A stretch of DNA of 64,000 nt from Athripsodes cinereus. Its lineage: Eukaryota; Arthropoda; Insecta; Trichoptera; Leptoceridae. Every line of letters begins with the position of its first letter. Within the stretch, counting starts at the first letter, position 1. This document shows, piece after piece, positions 10,628 to 22,619 of this stretch. Under the pieces are notes generated by a model. That model had not been told where the DNA came from. It saw nothing but the letters and a program-made list of their open reading frames with translations, and made no database searches. The stretch spans positions 23,942,000-24,005,999 of the forward strand of contig OX388314.1 of NCBI GenBank assembly GCA_947579605.1. The letters run 5' to 3'. Made by a program: the position numbers and the translations under genes.

Positions 10628-10864
10628 AAAGTGAGGCACCATTTTTCGGCACTTTTGACAGATCGGTTGGCGAAAAGAAGTGTGGTAAATCGCTTAAAAC
10701 GTCGACAAGAACTTCAAAAAATGTCCAATTACGTTTTTATAATTAATGTAAAAAAAGATATATTTTAATAAAAATGCGAGAAATACTTCATAAAATGTTG
10801 GAAACACCACACGCTTTCGCCAACCGTTCTGTCAAAAATTCATATATTTTTTGCCTCACTTTTA
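10628..10864. mobile_element. MITE with about 45-bp terminal inverted repeats
   Basis: Both ends are AAAGTGAGGCA in inverted orientation. Further inside, TTTTGACAGATCGGTTGGCG (left) pairs with the complement of CGCCAACCGTTCTGTCAAAA (right). It is about 237 bp and noncoding. Confidence 0.7.
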
Positions 10865-11291
10865 TAAATGAGTCAGGGTTCTAGGTTTTGTATGGAATTC
10901 TGTGTATAAGACATGACATAATAATAAAAGTGCATATGGTTTACCGGGTAATTAACACTAGTACATGCAATAAAACCTAAAATCATAACTATAATATAAA
11001 TAAGTAGTATTAAATAATAAATATGTGTGTAGATATGTATAATATTAATATATGTATATTCAATAATATCTACCAAACATTCAGTTCCTTCCTCTCCATT
11101 CTCAAGGATGACGTACATTATGTACTCATATATACATTTAACTTATGTATATCATAGCAATAAAAATTTCATTTTTACACAAAGAACATTTTAATACAAT
11201 TGTTATATAATGTATTTTAAATAATTGGGTATATACATAGCCAACAAGGGTGCGCGAATGTTGTTGCCAAATTTTATCTGCCTGTATTATC

Positions 11292-11786
11292 GGTCAATTT
11301 CTACTATAGGTTATCCAATAGTATCCAGTTAGAAAATATATTTTAATGATCATAATTTTACATATTTTTATTATCCTTCACTGTGTACCGTAACAAGATA
11401 TCACAGAAGCAAGTAGTTTCGAAAACGTTTTAACTCTAATTAAAGTTATTCTAGTGGAAAATAAAAAGTTTCTTTTAATATAAATTAACAAAAAAATTAT
11501 CACAGAAGCCATATGGGGGGTGAGGGGGTGCATCTTGTCCAGTGATTGTAATTTAATGTAAATGCATAATCATGTCATGAAATTCGACTATGTATTGGAA
11601 TAAATCGTTACAAATACAAATTGTATTATAAATACAATTTGTACCCCTCCCCCATCTCATATCTAGCTGCCCTTTGATATCTTGTAACAGTGAACAGTGA
11701 AAGATAATAAAAATAAATACAACAATGATCATCAATATACATTTTCTAACTGGATTCTATTGGATAACCTATAGTAGATATTGACC
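11292..11786. mobile_element. MITE with about 110-bp terminal inverted repeats
   Basis: The left end GGTCAATTTCTACTATAGG and the right end CCTATAGTAGATATTGACC are inverted copies. Homology continues inward over TTATCCAATAG, CCAGTTAGAAAAT and AACAAGATATCA to roughly 11405 and 11675. It is noncoding. Confidence 0.7.
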
Positions 11787-11819
11787 CAAATCTCATCTCT
11801 GAATAATAAATACCTAAAG

Positions 11820-11930
11820 ATGTAAAATGTCTCTATTTTTCGAACACCTGCTTTTTACAGGACACTCGAAAACTTACGATAAAGAGTGTGACACCTATTC
11901 TTTACCGGCGACTCCACGAGGAAAAGAGTT
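11820..11930 (-). repeat. R1 retroposon fragment
   Basis: It contains TGTAAAATGTCTC, CGAACACCTGCTTTTTACAG, GACACTCGAAAACTTACG and TTCTTTACCGGCGACTCCAC. Confidence 0.65.
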
Positions 11931-12324
11931 ATAGGTAGGTTAATGATGATTAAGAATAGGAACAATAAATTTTATGACGTCATAATCCTTTGAAATGAAA
12001 TTAATAATACCTAAAATTGTATAGTGTGCAAAGAACTAACGTTTTTCATTAAATATTTGAAACTAATGTAATCTGCTAAATGATTTTAATTATTCTTATT
12101 TTATACTTACAATTTGTAAGCAAATATTTATTTTAATGTAATTCTTTACATATAAATGTTTATATTATGTACCTAAGTGTTCTTGAAACACGTGTTATTG
12201 TCGATTTAATTATCATTGTTACGATTAATTTATTTTGTGAATTATTTGCTTTATTTATTTATTCATTAGTTTCTGTACATTCTTCAAAATACGTACAATT
12301 TTCTAGAAAAATGCATTCAAATTA

Positions 12325-12400
12325 AATACAATCAATATACAGAGGACAAACGAAGAGGGAGAGTTTATTGCAAAATCGCGATCTCTTTCAACTAACCCAA
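12325..12400 (-). repeat. SINE-B fragment
   Basis: It contains ACAATCAATATACAGAGG, GAGTTTATTGC and CGATCTCTTTCAACTAACCC, matching 35205-35290 and, in the other orientation, 55130-55250 and 62597-62720. Confidence 0.6.
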
Positions 12401-12804
12401 AAACGCAAACAAACAAAAAAGTTATATAAAAAAACATAAAATAAGAAAAACAATACACGCATAGGTATAGAAAAAAAAGAAGTTTATACATACATATAAA
12501 AAGATAAAAAAGCCATAAGTTCCCATATATTTTTATACTCTATAAAATATGCTGTTTTGATTCCTCATCAAAGAAAATAGAGAACTATTCAACATACTAG
12601 GCCAATCATTCAACCTTTTGGGTGGAATGCTTTTAATAGTATTCTTATAAGACACATTTATAATATGACGTGGATGTAATGTCCTGGAATTGATGAATTG
12701 TACAGTGACCTTGAGGTGCTTTGGCACGTAAACGACACCATAACGTTTTCCAATAATAATAATAATAATGAATTCTTTTCTATAAGTATTTTTTACATCA
12801 AAAA
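12401..12804. other. Non-genic stretch
   Basis: A short minus-strand frame at 12533-12727 has no recognisable family. No gene can be supported. Confidence 0.4.
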
Positions 12805-13650
12805 TTAGACATTTTACATCTTAAATTCAAAGATGAGAGGACCCATCCTGAATGTTTTAATTTTTACTGGCACTATGAAAGCAATCTGCATGTTTATTAT
12901 GTGCAATTAGTCTATACTGGCTACCCCACTTGTGGGAATCACTGTGATCCTCAATAAATGTGATTGACGCCAGCACACCTCATTGCAGAATCGAATTTTT
13001 AAATATCTACTACTACTACTATATCATCACGGCATTTCCCACAACTGGGGTAGCCAGCAGACCAGCTGCATATAATAAACTGCAAGCTGTCCTCTCTGTG
13101 TCAACAAAAAATTAAGACATTCCGGATGGGTGCAAACTTCATTGTTGAATTTAAGATGTAAAATGTCTTTGACCACGTGCCTTTTACAGGACACTCAAAG
13201 ACTTACAGAAAAAAACGGAAAATCTATTTTTTTTCGGGGACTTTATGGGATAGGTTTTTACCCAATATAAATAAAAAGAGGGTTTTTTTACCCATCCTGA
13301 ATGTCTTGATTTTATATTGGCACGAAGAGGACAGTTTGCATGTTTCTAACATGCAGTTGGTCTACTGGCTACCTCACTTGTGGGATACGCCGTGATGGTA
13401 TAGTAGTAGTAGTTTTTTTTATGATTTCCATCAACAGTGTAAGTTAGTAAGACTTCTTACACAAATTGTGAGTTACATGATGCACCTAGGTCTTGAGAGT
13501 GAGATATGACACAGAAGGATGTCACAATAGATCTACTATGGTCGCAGTGACCTTTACTTAGAAAAAAGAAAAAAAGTTCTTGTCTGAATGTCTTATTTTT
13601 TAATGTCACAGACAGGATGACCTGTATGTTCATTACAAGTCTGCTGGCTA
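12805..13650. repeat. Cluster of R1 retroposon copies in both orientations
   Basis: There are four copies or fragments: 12805-12953 (plus), 13005-13252 (minus, near full length and starting with a CTA-repeat tail), 13290-13414 (plus, ending in a TAG-repeat tail), and 13583-13650 (plus, fragment). Confidence 0.7.
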
Positions 13651-14281
13651 AATAACATAGATAGATTAAAAAAATCCTCTGCAGTATCTATATGTAGTAT
13701 TATAAAGATAGTAAACTTTGAATAATTAAATAAGTACTTATGTATAGGTACCACCTACATAAAATGTGGGGGTGGATAAAAAGGATAAATATTTTATTAG
13801 GGAAGGGAAAGTTATTTATGTTGACAGGATTTATTTATTTAAATAAGTGGAAAATTCAAGGAGACACAATATGTCACATCAATATTCAGTTTGTTCAGAA
13901 GGGTTTAGTGCAACTTGACATCTTACTTGGGTGTATAAAATATACAGACTAGAAACTCAAACCGAAAATTGTTAAAAATGTATTGGACAATTTTGGTCCA
14001 GTTCAATTTAATCTCAATCTGAAACAAGAGTTGGTCGAAGAAGGTTGTTACTCTTCGTTTCACTTATTCATGAAAAGTATATTACTATTTGTACTGAATA
14101 TATTGATAGTCGATATATTAGAATGGCACCTTTTTGCTGAATCGCTGACTGACTGATAGTGTAGGTACCCTAAAAAACACTTGAAAGATTTTTGGTTGGA
14201 TGGAGAAAGAACTTTCAAGTAATCAGTCAAGTAACAATTCGTCTTATGATTAATTTAATAGTATTTTTTGTATTGTTCCAG
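13651..14281. other. Upstream region and presumed 5' intron of the BTB gene
   Basis: No coding is seen. A pyrimidine tract and AG at 14270-14281 (TTTTGTATTGTTCCAG) form a good splice acceptor directly before the first coding exon. An upstream noncoding exon must therefore exist, but I could not place it. Confidence 0.45.
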
Positions 14282-14340
14282 GGATAACAGCGCATGTGCC
14301 GCACGTGAAGTGAGAATCGGAGGCACACTAGTGGAGACAG

Positions 14341-17300
14341 ATGACAGTGATATCCAACCCTCTCTCTGAAGCTGACGAGTTGCCACCATATCCTGGTGTC
14401 AACAATAACAACAACAACGCCTACTATTACAACGATGCCGCACAGAATGGCAACTGTCCACCACAAAATGTCAACTACAATATTACAGCTCCGAATGTCA
14501 ACTATGACAATCCACCACAGAATATCACCTACTACAATAACAATTACACAGATGGAGAATACATAGATGGAGGTAAACAATTGATATTTCTATTTTTACT
14601 TTATCTTTGGAACGATGTTGGGAAGGCCTCATCCATTTTGTTTTTTTTTTTTTTATATATATAAGCACGAGCAACGCTCAATTTTGGGGAGTAATTGTAT
14701 TAGGATAAATAAATGTATTATTTTATTGTACGATTATTGTAAGTGATATTTGTGATTAAACTATTATTATTATTATTATTATATATATATATAATATTGG
14801 CGACACACTCTTATTTAAATGTTTCCTGCCTTTTTCAATCAGAGATTTATTAATTCATCTTACAATTATAGATTAAATAAATTAGGTCAATCAAAAATTA
14901 ATGAGATCAAGTAAAATGAAATTAGTTAGAACAAAATCAAACATTCGATGCACCTGAGTTTTTCGGTATTTATTCTTGAGTTTGTTGGTAGCCCGGAGGT
15001 AGAGTCTCGGTTCGATACCAGGTGCCGGCAAACTCCCCTTTCACGACACAAGCTTTTAGTAGCTTTCTGTGAAAGGTGTATAAGGTTGTATTTGGGTTTA
15101 AAACAAAATACCAGATATGTCTTTAAAAAAAACTCATTTTGAATTATTAAATTCATTGTCCAGAGAAAAATAATTTCCCAGGCAGTTAAGGAAATTTTTA
15201 CTGGAAAAAATACTATCAAAATATGATGTAGTTAATGTAATCTGCTGACACAAAGACAGCTGGTGGTTTATCGGTGACATTTCTTTAGCAAACACTTTGG
15301 AGTAAGTATTCTGGAACGCAAAAAAGAATTATATAAGTCTTCATTAAAATATTACTTCACCCAAGGCATGGATTAAAATAGGTATAAAATTGTGTTAATA
15401 ATTGATTACATATAGGTACTAGAAAATGAGTTTTTCTAATAAAACATGTTTTACAAATTGATTTACAATATTATAGGCTTTTAGTTTAAAATTTGTATTA
15501 AATGGGTAATAAAATGGTTAAACGTTGTGTTACAGTTCTTAATTAATTCAAATACAATTTAGTATTGGTTCTCAAATGTACTGGTATTTCTGATTTAATT
15601 TAATACCTATATTAGCCAATCACAGATAATTAAAAAATTGATTGCTATTTAACATATAAAATGTTTATTTAAGCAATCAATAGATTTTAAACTCAGAATA
15701 ACTACAGATATTATCATATTTCTGAGAATGTATTCTAAATTTGATTTTAGGACGTCTGTACGACAATGAACAAGAGAGTGATGTGACATTTGTGGCTGGA
15801 ATTGGGGGAGACACATGGCGCCTTCCAGGACACAGGGCAGTCCTTAGTAGTGCGAATCTGGTGTTCCAAGCCATGTTGACTGGGCCCTGGGCTAATGATA
15901 ATATCATCTATGTCACTGATGTCGACAAAAGAGCATTCGAGCAACTCATGAGGTAATGTAAACTATACCTTTGTATTTATACAACATATTCAAATTTAGT
16001 CATTATTAGAAAGCAAGTCTTCAAAGAGTGAGAACAGTTTTTTGAGCTTCCACTTTTTAAAAAGTAACTTTCTTGGGTTCAACTTCGACAAGCAATAGGT
16101 AAGATCGATTCTATAAAGTGAATTCCCCTGAAGTTTCCAAAAAAAACACATTATCCACTGTATATTAGATCTGACTTCCAAAGAGAAAGGGCTGCTGCCC
16201 ATTTAGATGCCTGTTTTCATTATACATTGGGATTTCTTTGGGGAGTAGGGCCTGCCACCCTAAGGCACACTCTTGTCACTATGAGATTGCTATATGTTTA
16301 TATGATAACCTATTTGAAATTACAGTGGAACCAGTTGAATACATTTTCAGTTAGTTATCAAATTTCAGTTGCAAAGCGTATACAAATGCATTCCAAAAAA
16401 TCAATAATATATTTTTTATTAGTACTTTATGTATTCTGTTTTCTTGCAGGTATTTATATCGCCAGAAGGTGACCTTACCTTCAGTGAGTACAGCCAGAAT
16501 GACTCTAGAAGCAGCCCACAAGTATATCTGTCCTGATCTAGTCAAACTGTGTGTTGTCTTCCTAGATCTACATCTCGAACGAGCCACAGTTATCGAAATA
16601 TTCAGAAACCTTCGCTTCTACTGCACTAGAATACCAACATCCACATCAAGCACAGAACCCTCAGCTCCACCACCTCCAGAAGACACAAGTGAGGAAGTAA
16701 AAATGACTAATCTATGTGACTCACTCATGCACAATTGCCTTTTATTCATTGACGAAAATGCTGATGATATACTTTGTCAAGAGGGCATTGAAGAACTTAG
16801 TTTTGAAGATATATCCATCATAGTCTCTAGAGATACACTCGGAGTAAAATCAGAATTAATACTCTTCAATGCACTCAACAGATGGTGTATCAGTGAATGT
16901 AAAAGATGTAAGACGGAGCTCACCCCAGCAAACAGAAGACAAGTCTTGGGACAACTGAGTTATTCCGTGAGATATCTGCTGATGTCTGAGAGTGAGTTCC
17001 TACAAGGACCAAAGGCTAGTGAACTGTTAGATTTGTTTCAATGTGATCTCATTATCAGAAGGATGAGGAAGGACAAAAGTGTGTACTTCACTGCAGAACA
17101 AGAGGAATTATTGAGGAAGTTTGCTTCACCGCGTATTTCCAGCGCATACATTCAACCAGTGAATTTAAGTCAGAGATCCATACCAAGGAATCCTGTAGAC
17201 GTGGACAATCGAATCAACAAAAAAATTGATTCCAAGAAAACTAGAAAGCAAAAGAAAAAAGAAGCAAAAGAAGAACGAAGAAAAAAGAAAACAGAATCCG

Positions 17301-17374
17301 ACGAAGATTCTAATTGCAGTTGTTCATGCTTTGGGCAAGGTTTGCTGAGAGCTTTTTTATTTATTTTTGACTGA
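14341..17374 (+). CDS. BTB/POZ-BACK domain protein
   Basis: The model is 14341-14572, 15751-15952 and 16450-17374. All junctions are GT/AG, phases match, and the product is 452 aa. The exon with the ATG begins at 14282 after a clear acceptor. Residues 1-77 are low-complexity (N/Y/P-rich, with NVNY repeated twice). Residues about 87-187 form a BTB/POZ domain (SDVTFVAG, LPGHRAVLSSANLVFQAML, LMRYLYRQKVTL). Residues about 225-335 form a BACK-like helical region. The tail is strongly basic (KKTRKQKKKEAKEERRKKK) and then cysteine-rich (NCSCSCFGQ). BTB-BACK proteins of the BTBD1/2/3/6 type act as Cullin-3 adaptors or scaffolds, so a role in ubiquitin ligation is the family expectation rather than something visible here. 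There is no Kelch or PHR domain. The exact orthologue is unclear. The polybasic-plus-cysteine end could serve as a membrane anchor by palmitoylation (inference). Confidence 0.85.
14980..15124 (+). repeat. SINE-A, tRNA-derived SINE copy in intron 1 of the BTB gene
   Basis: The tRNA-like head has an A-box-like AGCCCGGAGGTAGAGTCT and a good B box GGTTCGATACC (15009-15019), though the anticodon region is deleted. The body has CTCCCCTTTCACGACACAAG, AGCTTTCTGTGAAAGGTG and TAAGGTTGTATTTGGGTTT. Confidence 0.75.
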
Positions 17375-18054
17375 ATTGTTTAATTTTGGATTTGATAACT
17401 AAATGTAAGTTCTTATAAATACTATTATTCAAAATATATAGAGAAATATATAGATTATATTACATAATATATATAAAAAAAACATGTTGAATCATCAAAT
17501 TGCAGCTGGTTTTGCGATCATGAAATATTAAATTGAAATGTCTATATTATCACACAAATGTTTATTTATATTATTATGTGATCTTATTTGTGTTTGAACA
17601 AGTTTATACTATTTACTTTTACCAATAGCTACATCAAAAAAACACACGACCGAAAAAAGAATATAATTCTTTTTTAAGATTTACTGAGCTTATGTCAAAT
17701 GTTGTTTATTAAATTCAATCCAATTGAATAGAAAAAGAAACATTATATAAAAACATATTAACTGCTTTAGAGAAAAATTTACTTATTATTATTTGAAAAA
17801 AAATTGCCTTAAAAATAATTCACAACTTTATTAAAAAAAACGGTGTAATTTTCCAATACAAAAATCTATCCGAAATTTCCACAAGTTGTATGGTAAAATA
17901 AATAAATCTTTATTGGAATCAATATAGTATTCAAGCATGTTATATAAGAAATAATAAAAGGTGGACTTATTACATATCGTCAGTGGGTTTTTGAAACCTC
18001 CTATATGCATTTTTACAGGAGATAGAAAACTATGTTTTGCTATATATTAAATAT
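17375..18054. other. 3' flank of the BTB gene, AT-rich
   Basis: It probably includes the 3' UTR. AATAAATAAA at 17896-17906 is a possible polyadenylation signal but not a decisive one. Confidence 0.4.
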
Positions 18055-18436
18055 TGCATATATCGACGGTCCAATTCCACAACTCAACAAGTCGAAATGT
18101 CTTATATTCGAGAAATCGCCATTTTTGTAATTTTGGCATATTTATATTATGCAGTAAAAACACAACAAGAAGTGAAATATACCACATAATAATCACACTG
18201 TTTGAGGCATTATGTTGTCTTTGTTCCGTTAAGTAGTTAAACAATTTGAAATATTTATTTGTGGAATTGAAAATAGGTATATTATTTTTTTAAATCAACT
18301 TAATAATTAATAGGTATATAAAGGGAACTGTGTATTTTTAAAGTTATTTGTTTCTAGAGTTGATTTTACCAATTAAATCAAAATTTTCAAAATTTCGACT
18401 TGTTGATGTGTGGAACTGAACCGTCAATATACTATA
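18055..18436. mobile_element. MITE family D, full copy
   Basis: The ends are inverted copies. TATATCGACGGTCCAATTCC and CAACTCAACAAGTCGAAAT on the left correspond to the complement of ATTTCGACTTGTTGATGTG and GGAACTGAACCGTCAATATA on the right. Related copies lie at 28693-28944 and, as a fragment, at 1208-1360. TA-rich ends suggest Tc1/mariner type, but this is not proven. Confidence 0.7.
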
Positions 18437-18524
18437 TTGAATTTCTATGCGTTATTTGAAATATTTCACAGAATCATTTTTGAATACATGTGAGTATTCA
18501 CAAGTTATCCAAAAAAAAGAGCAG

Positions 18525-18660
18525 CACGTAAGATATTTAATTTCTCTCAATAACTTTTTCCGTGGACATCTCAGTGTATAGGTTATTTCACAAGTAGATG
18601 TGTCTCTACAACAAGACAAATAATTTGCTATCAATATCTTATTTTCCAAAATTGACACAT
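18525..18660 (-). repeat. Repeat family E copy
   Basis: It is the reverse complement of a diverged version of 5325-5460. Confidence 0.5.
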
Positions 18661-18853
18661 GGGAAGTTTCATGGATCCACCAACGATATGCTTTTTCTTC
18701 TACTTAGCTAAAACAATGCCTATATTTGATTGAAACATAAAAAAATGTCTATAATGACTTTAAAATTATTTCGTTGTTGATTAGAAAAATGTAATTTTAT
18801 TTTTAAGTACCTATATAAAACTATGCTTATTATTATCAATTATTATTAATATG

Positions 18854-19316
18854 TAGAGATGCAACGAATATTCGGCAACTATTCGGTATTCTGCCTATTC
18901 GAAAACATTTTTACTATTCGGCCGAATACCGATATTTAGTCTATTTTTCGGTATTCGGCCGAATAGTTTAAATGTAAAACTGGAAGGAACTAATAGCTTG
19001 TAAATTGTTGATATTTCATTGTCAGCTGCAGATGCGTAATTATTAATCCTCAAATACCTAATTAATTAATTTAATTTGATATGGAGTGAAACAACATAAT
19101 ATTTTTATTGATATTATTAATATTGGAACTCAAAATTTTTGAAAAAATGTACCGCGCTGCAAGTCTAGTATGTATGCCTATGATGTACATGCACGAAGAT
19201 GAGCAGTCGGGAGTACCGCACGCTCTCACCATTGTTTTGTAAAATATTCGGTTATTCGGCACATGATCTAGCAAAATATTCGGTATTCGGCATATGTACT
19301 ATTCGTTGCATCTCTA
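18854..19316. mobile_element. hAT MITE with perfect 8-bp target duplication
   Basis: The ends are TAGAGATGCAACGAATA and TATTCGTTGCATCTCTA, nearly perfect inverted repeats. The flanks are TTAATATG on both sides (18846-18853 and 19317-19324). Subterminal regions are arrays of TATTCGG words. The interior has no transposase. The exact target duplication implies a fairly recent insertion. Confidence 0.85.
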
Positions 19317-19324
19317 TTAATATG

Positions 19325-20232
19325 ATACGATTTTGAATCTCGTATAAGCGGTTGCAACTTTTGCTGTCTGCCAACTGATGCGAGTCTCGGAAACTTATCT
19401 AAGATAAAATTGTTTTGCATGTTGTTTATGTAATTATATTATGATAATATTGATATTCAGTCCATGTGTCATGTTTAGCGGATGTGATTTGAAAAATTAA
19501 CGAAAAAAAATCTATAAATTATTTCTATTACTTCTTTACTAGTATTAAGATTTAATGTTCATTTCTCACTCTACATCACTTGTAGTGCAGGCAGAGATGA
19601 CAATAAACATTAGATAATATTATACTTGCACAATCTATTTTTCCATCACAATAACTATGAGCAAGAATTTATCTTATTCGAGAAACATTTATGGTTGAAT
19701 TTCTCCAAAGTTTTACTTTTTTTTTTACAACCAAATTTTGCGTTTTATAAATATTATGAAATGTAAAGAAATATTTTTATTTTTTAAGCCAAAAAACATA
19801 TCCAAAGATGTTTAATTTGCTATTTCTTGTTAATTTTTGTTGCTTTTCTTATAGCTTTAATATTATCTTATTCGACATATTTTTATTAAATAAAAATATA
19901 CTTTTTTTTAATCAAAGTTTAAGCACTACAGTGTTCTAGTAAGCAAATAAAATAAAATAAACAATTGTACATAATAAATTAGATATGAATTGAGGCTTTG
20001 ACTGCAGTAAATGGAATCAAAAATGAAATTTTAATGTTGCCATTAATTTTCAATCATAGATCAAACTTTATTAATGATTGAAATTAATACAGAAACATCA
20101 TTTTCTTTAAGATTTCCAAAATGCAATAAAAAATAAAGACATCATGATTTAGAAAATTTTTAATGGAAATTTCTTTCAGCTTGTCGTCTATATATCTATA
20201 TAATTTGTTGTAAAAGAATTATGAATGTAAAA
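19325..20232. other. Non-genic AT-rich stretch
   Basis: Nothing recognisable is present. Confidence 0.5.
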
Positions 20233-20696
20233 CTCTAGTCTCCAACCTTTTTATCACTGTGGATTGGTCAGCGCGTATTAATTTTACAGCGGTCTAAGTG
20301 GGAGATGTTGATTGCTTATAACTATTATTTATTTTGCGTGTCGTAACCCAGAAAAATCAATCAAATTAAAACACACAGCATGTGAAGATGCGTCATAAAT
20401 ATCCTCCATAGTGCATGGGGCAGGATACAATGGATACTCCAACAGATGTGGCATAATCTGCGCTTCATCGCAATCACACTATCCGAATTTGTCTTGTACG
20501 AAGCCCCATCGTTCCCTATTCTCACAGCAGTTTCCCACTTCAGACCTTAGTCGGTTTGTAATGAAAATGTGAAGTCAAGGCAAAATTACTATAATTTCCT
20601 TTACACTCTAAATTTGTACCCCCCCACCACCTCTTCCCCCTATCACCAGATTTTCAAAAAGATATCCTTCCACGGCCCGAAGGTTGGAGACCACTG
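20233..20696. mobile_element. hAT MITE interrupted by a non-LTR fragment
   Basis: The left end CTCTAGTCTCCAACCTTTTT and the right end AAGGTTGGAGACCACTG are inverted copies of the common CAGTGGTCTCCAACC hAT terminus. The middle (about 20320-20580) is a reverse-oriented non-LTR remnant. Confidence 0.65.
20320..20580 (-). pseudogene. Non-LTR retrotransposon C-terminal remnant, copy 1
   Basis: The minus strand reads, with stops, a CDCDEAQIMPHLL-like stretch and CTMEDIYDAS. It is the same family as 34790-34995 (CDCGAAQTMPHLLGCP, CTMEDIFDAS). The CxC...H...C arrangement is the post-RT zinc knuckle found at the end of many insect non-LTR ORF2 proteins. Confidence 0.6.
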
Positions 20697-22111
20697 ATTT
20701 TTGTAAGAAATTTTCATATTCAAATTGAATTTAATTGTTTTACACTAAATGAACATTGCTAAATGTATTAGAATTTTTCTTCAATTTATAAAGTATTTAT
20801 CATCAAATGTACAATAGTGCCTACAGATATTAAAAGAAAGGAGATTTTAAATAAATAAAAACCATATAAGTAATTAAATTATATTTAACAGATGATTATA
20901 TATTATGTACATTTAATTGAAAGAATATATTATTTATTCCATTGCTAAAAGCAAAAGAAATTATGTATTGTGTTATAATATATATAACTATCAAAATCCA
21001 GAAAATATACCTATATTACTTATTATTCACTAAAGTGAAGATAAAAATATTATACAAAAAAAGCCTTAAAAATAAAATGATAATATAACAAAATATTATT
21101 TGATGAAATTGTAAAACAATATTTCACTTATTTTGTTCATCCAGCTTAGTTCATTTCATGAGAATGTTAATTAAAATTTATTTTAATTAAAAAAATATAT
21201 TTACATAATAATGGCAGAATGAACATTGTGATATTATTCCAGTTATTTCAACAATGTACAATTCGGATTCAAGATGCACATAATTGCGTTCACACTGCCA
21301 TCCTAGTACTACATCTCAATCATGATTGAATCAAATGAGTAAAAAATACTGCTTATATTTGTATTACACTTAACAGCAGGTAACAAACACTTTTATCTTT
21401 TTTTCTAGTGTGATTATTACAAACATCATGGATGTTGTATCTAAATGAATAGTTGAAATATAACAACAGAATAATATTAATAATTATTTAGTTGATATAA
21501 ATAATAATAATTGTTGTTCTATGTGTTTATTAATTAATATTAAAGCATAATACTATTATATTATACAAGACCCTTTTCAAACTGCAAGATTTACATTAAC
21601 AGATGTTTTTGCTTATGGTTCTGCCAAATATGTATTGTACCATTGAAACAACATATTTTATTTCCCATAATATGACTGTAAAATATTTGTCAACAGTAAA
21701 AATATTTAATGATCTTTCATGTTTACAGATGTGAATGGGTTGAATAAATCAAAAATTTTCATTTCAGCACCATTAAGATAGTAATTTTTGATTAAGTTGA
21801 GATTTGTAATAAATAAGATTTCCCAAATAGAAAATGATTCCTCCTACTAGTTTGCAAGACATAGTTCTCACTTGAGGAACCTTATATCGTGATAGTGGGA
21901 GAGGTGGAATTGGTGAACGAATTGGACACCTAAAGTGACCACTAAACCAGCCTAGAGCCAATTCGTAAGCGTTGGGACACTTTTCTCACTTCTTCCGATT
22001 GTGTTTCCTACAATTTTTTTGAATTGCGTAGACATGGTTCTCCAACTGAGATTATCTGATTGGATTTACAAATTCCTCCACTCACACAATCGAACCACGT
22101 GATGGTTTTGT
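20697..22111. other. Non-genic AT-rich stretch
   Basis: No coding or recognised repeat is seen. Bases 21773-21961 contain a short minus-strand frame with no family resemblance. Confidence 0.5.
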
Positions 22112-22619
22112 CGCAAAATGCATTAATTTGCAATCTCTAACTGACATCTGTCATAATGATAAGATTTGACAGGAACAACATAAAAGTTTGAAAATGGAAC
22201 ACCGTAGTAATGAAACATCTAATTTCTACGGTTTTCGACGCAAAATGCATTAATTTGCAATCTCTAGCTGACATCTGTCATAATGATAAGATTTGACAGG
22301 AACAACATAAATGTTTGAAAATGGAACACCGTAGTAATGAAACATCTAATTTCTACGGTTTTCGACGCAAAATACATTAATTTGCAATCTCTAGCTGACA
22401 TCTGTCATAATGATAAGATTTGACAGGAACAACATAAATGTTTGAAAATGGAACACCGTAGTAATGAAACATCTAATTTCTACGGTTTTCGACGCAAAAT
22501 ACATTAATTTGCAATCTCTAGCTGACATCTGTCATAATGATAAGATTAGACAGGAACAACATAAATGTTTGAAAATGGAACACCATAGTAATAAAACATC
22601 TAATTTCTATGGTTTTACG
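22112..22619. repeat. Tandem array, 4 units of 127 bp
   Basis: Units start at 22112, 22239, 22366 and 22493 (each begins CGCAAAAT[G/A]CATTAATTTG), exactly 127 bp apart with very few differences. Each unit contains two small inverted repeats: TGACATCTGTCA, and ACCGTAG...CTACGGT around AATGAAACATCTAATTT. The last unit is slightly diverged (CCATAG...CTATGG, with the pairing change compensated). Confidence 0.9.

Noticed and set aside
14227..14580. 117-codon minus-strand frame rich in Val/Ile
   Set aside because: Antisense of the N/Y-rich first coding exon of the BTB gene. The hydrophobic look is an artefact of AAC/TAC codons read backward.
22112..22619. Possible CRISPR-like array
   Set aside because: Units are contiguous 127-bp tandem repeats with no unique spacers, and the window is eukaryotic.
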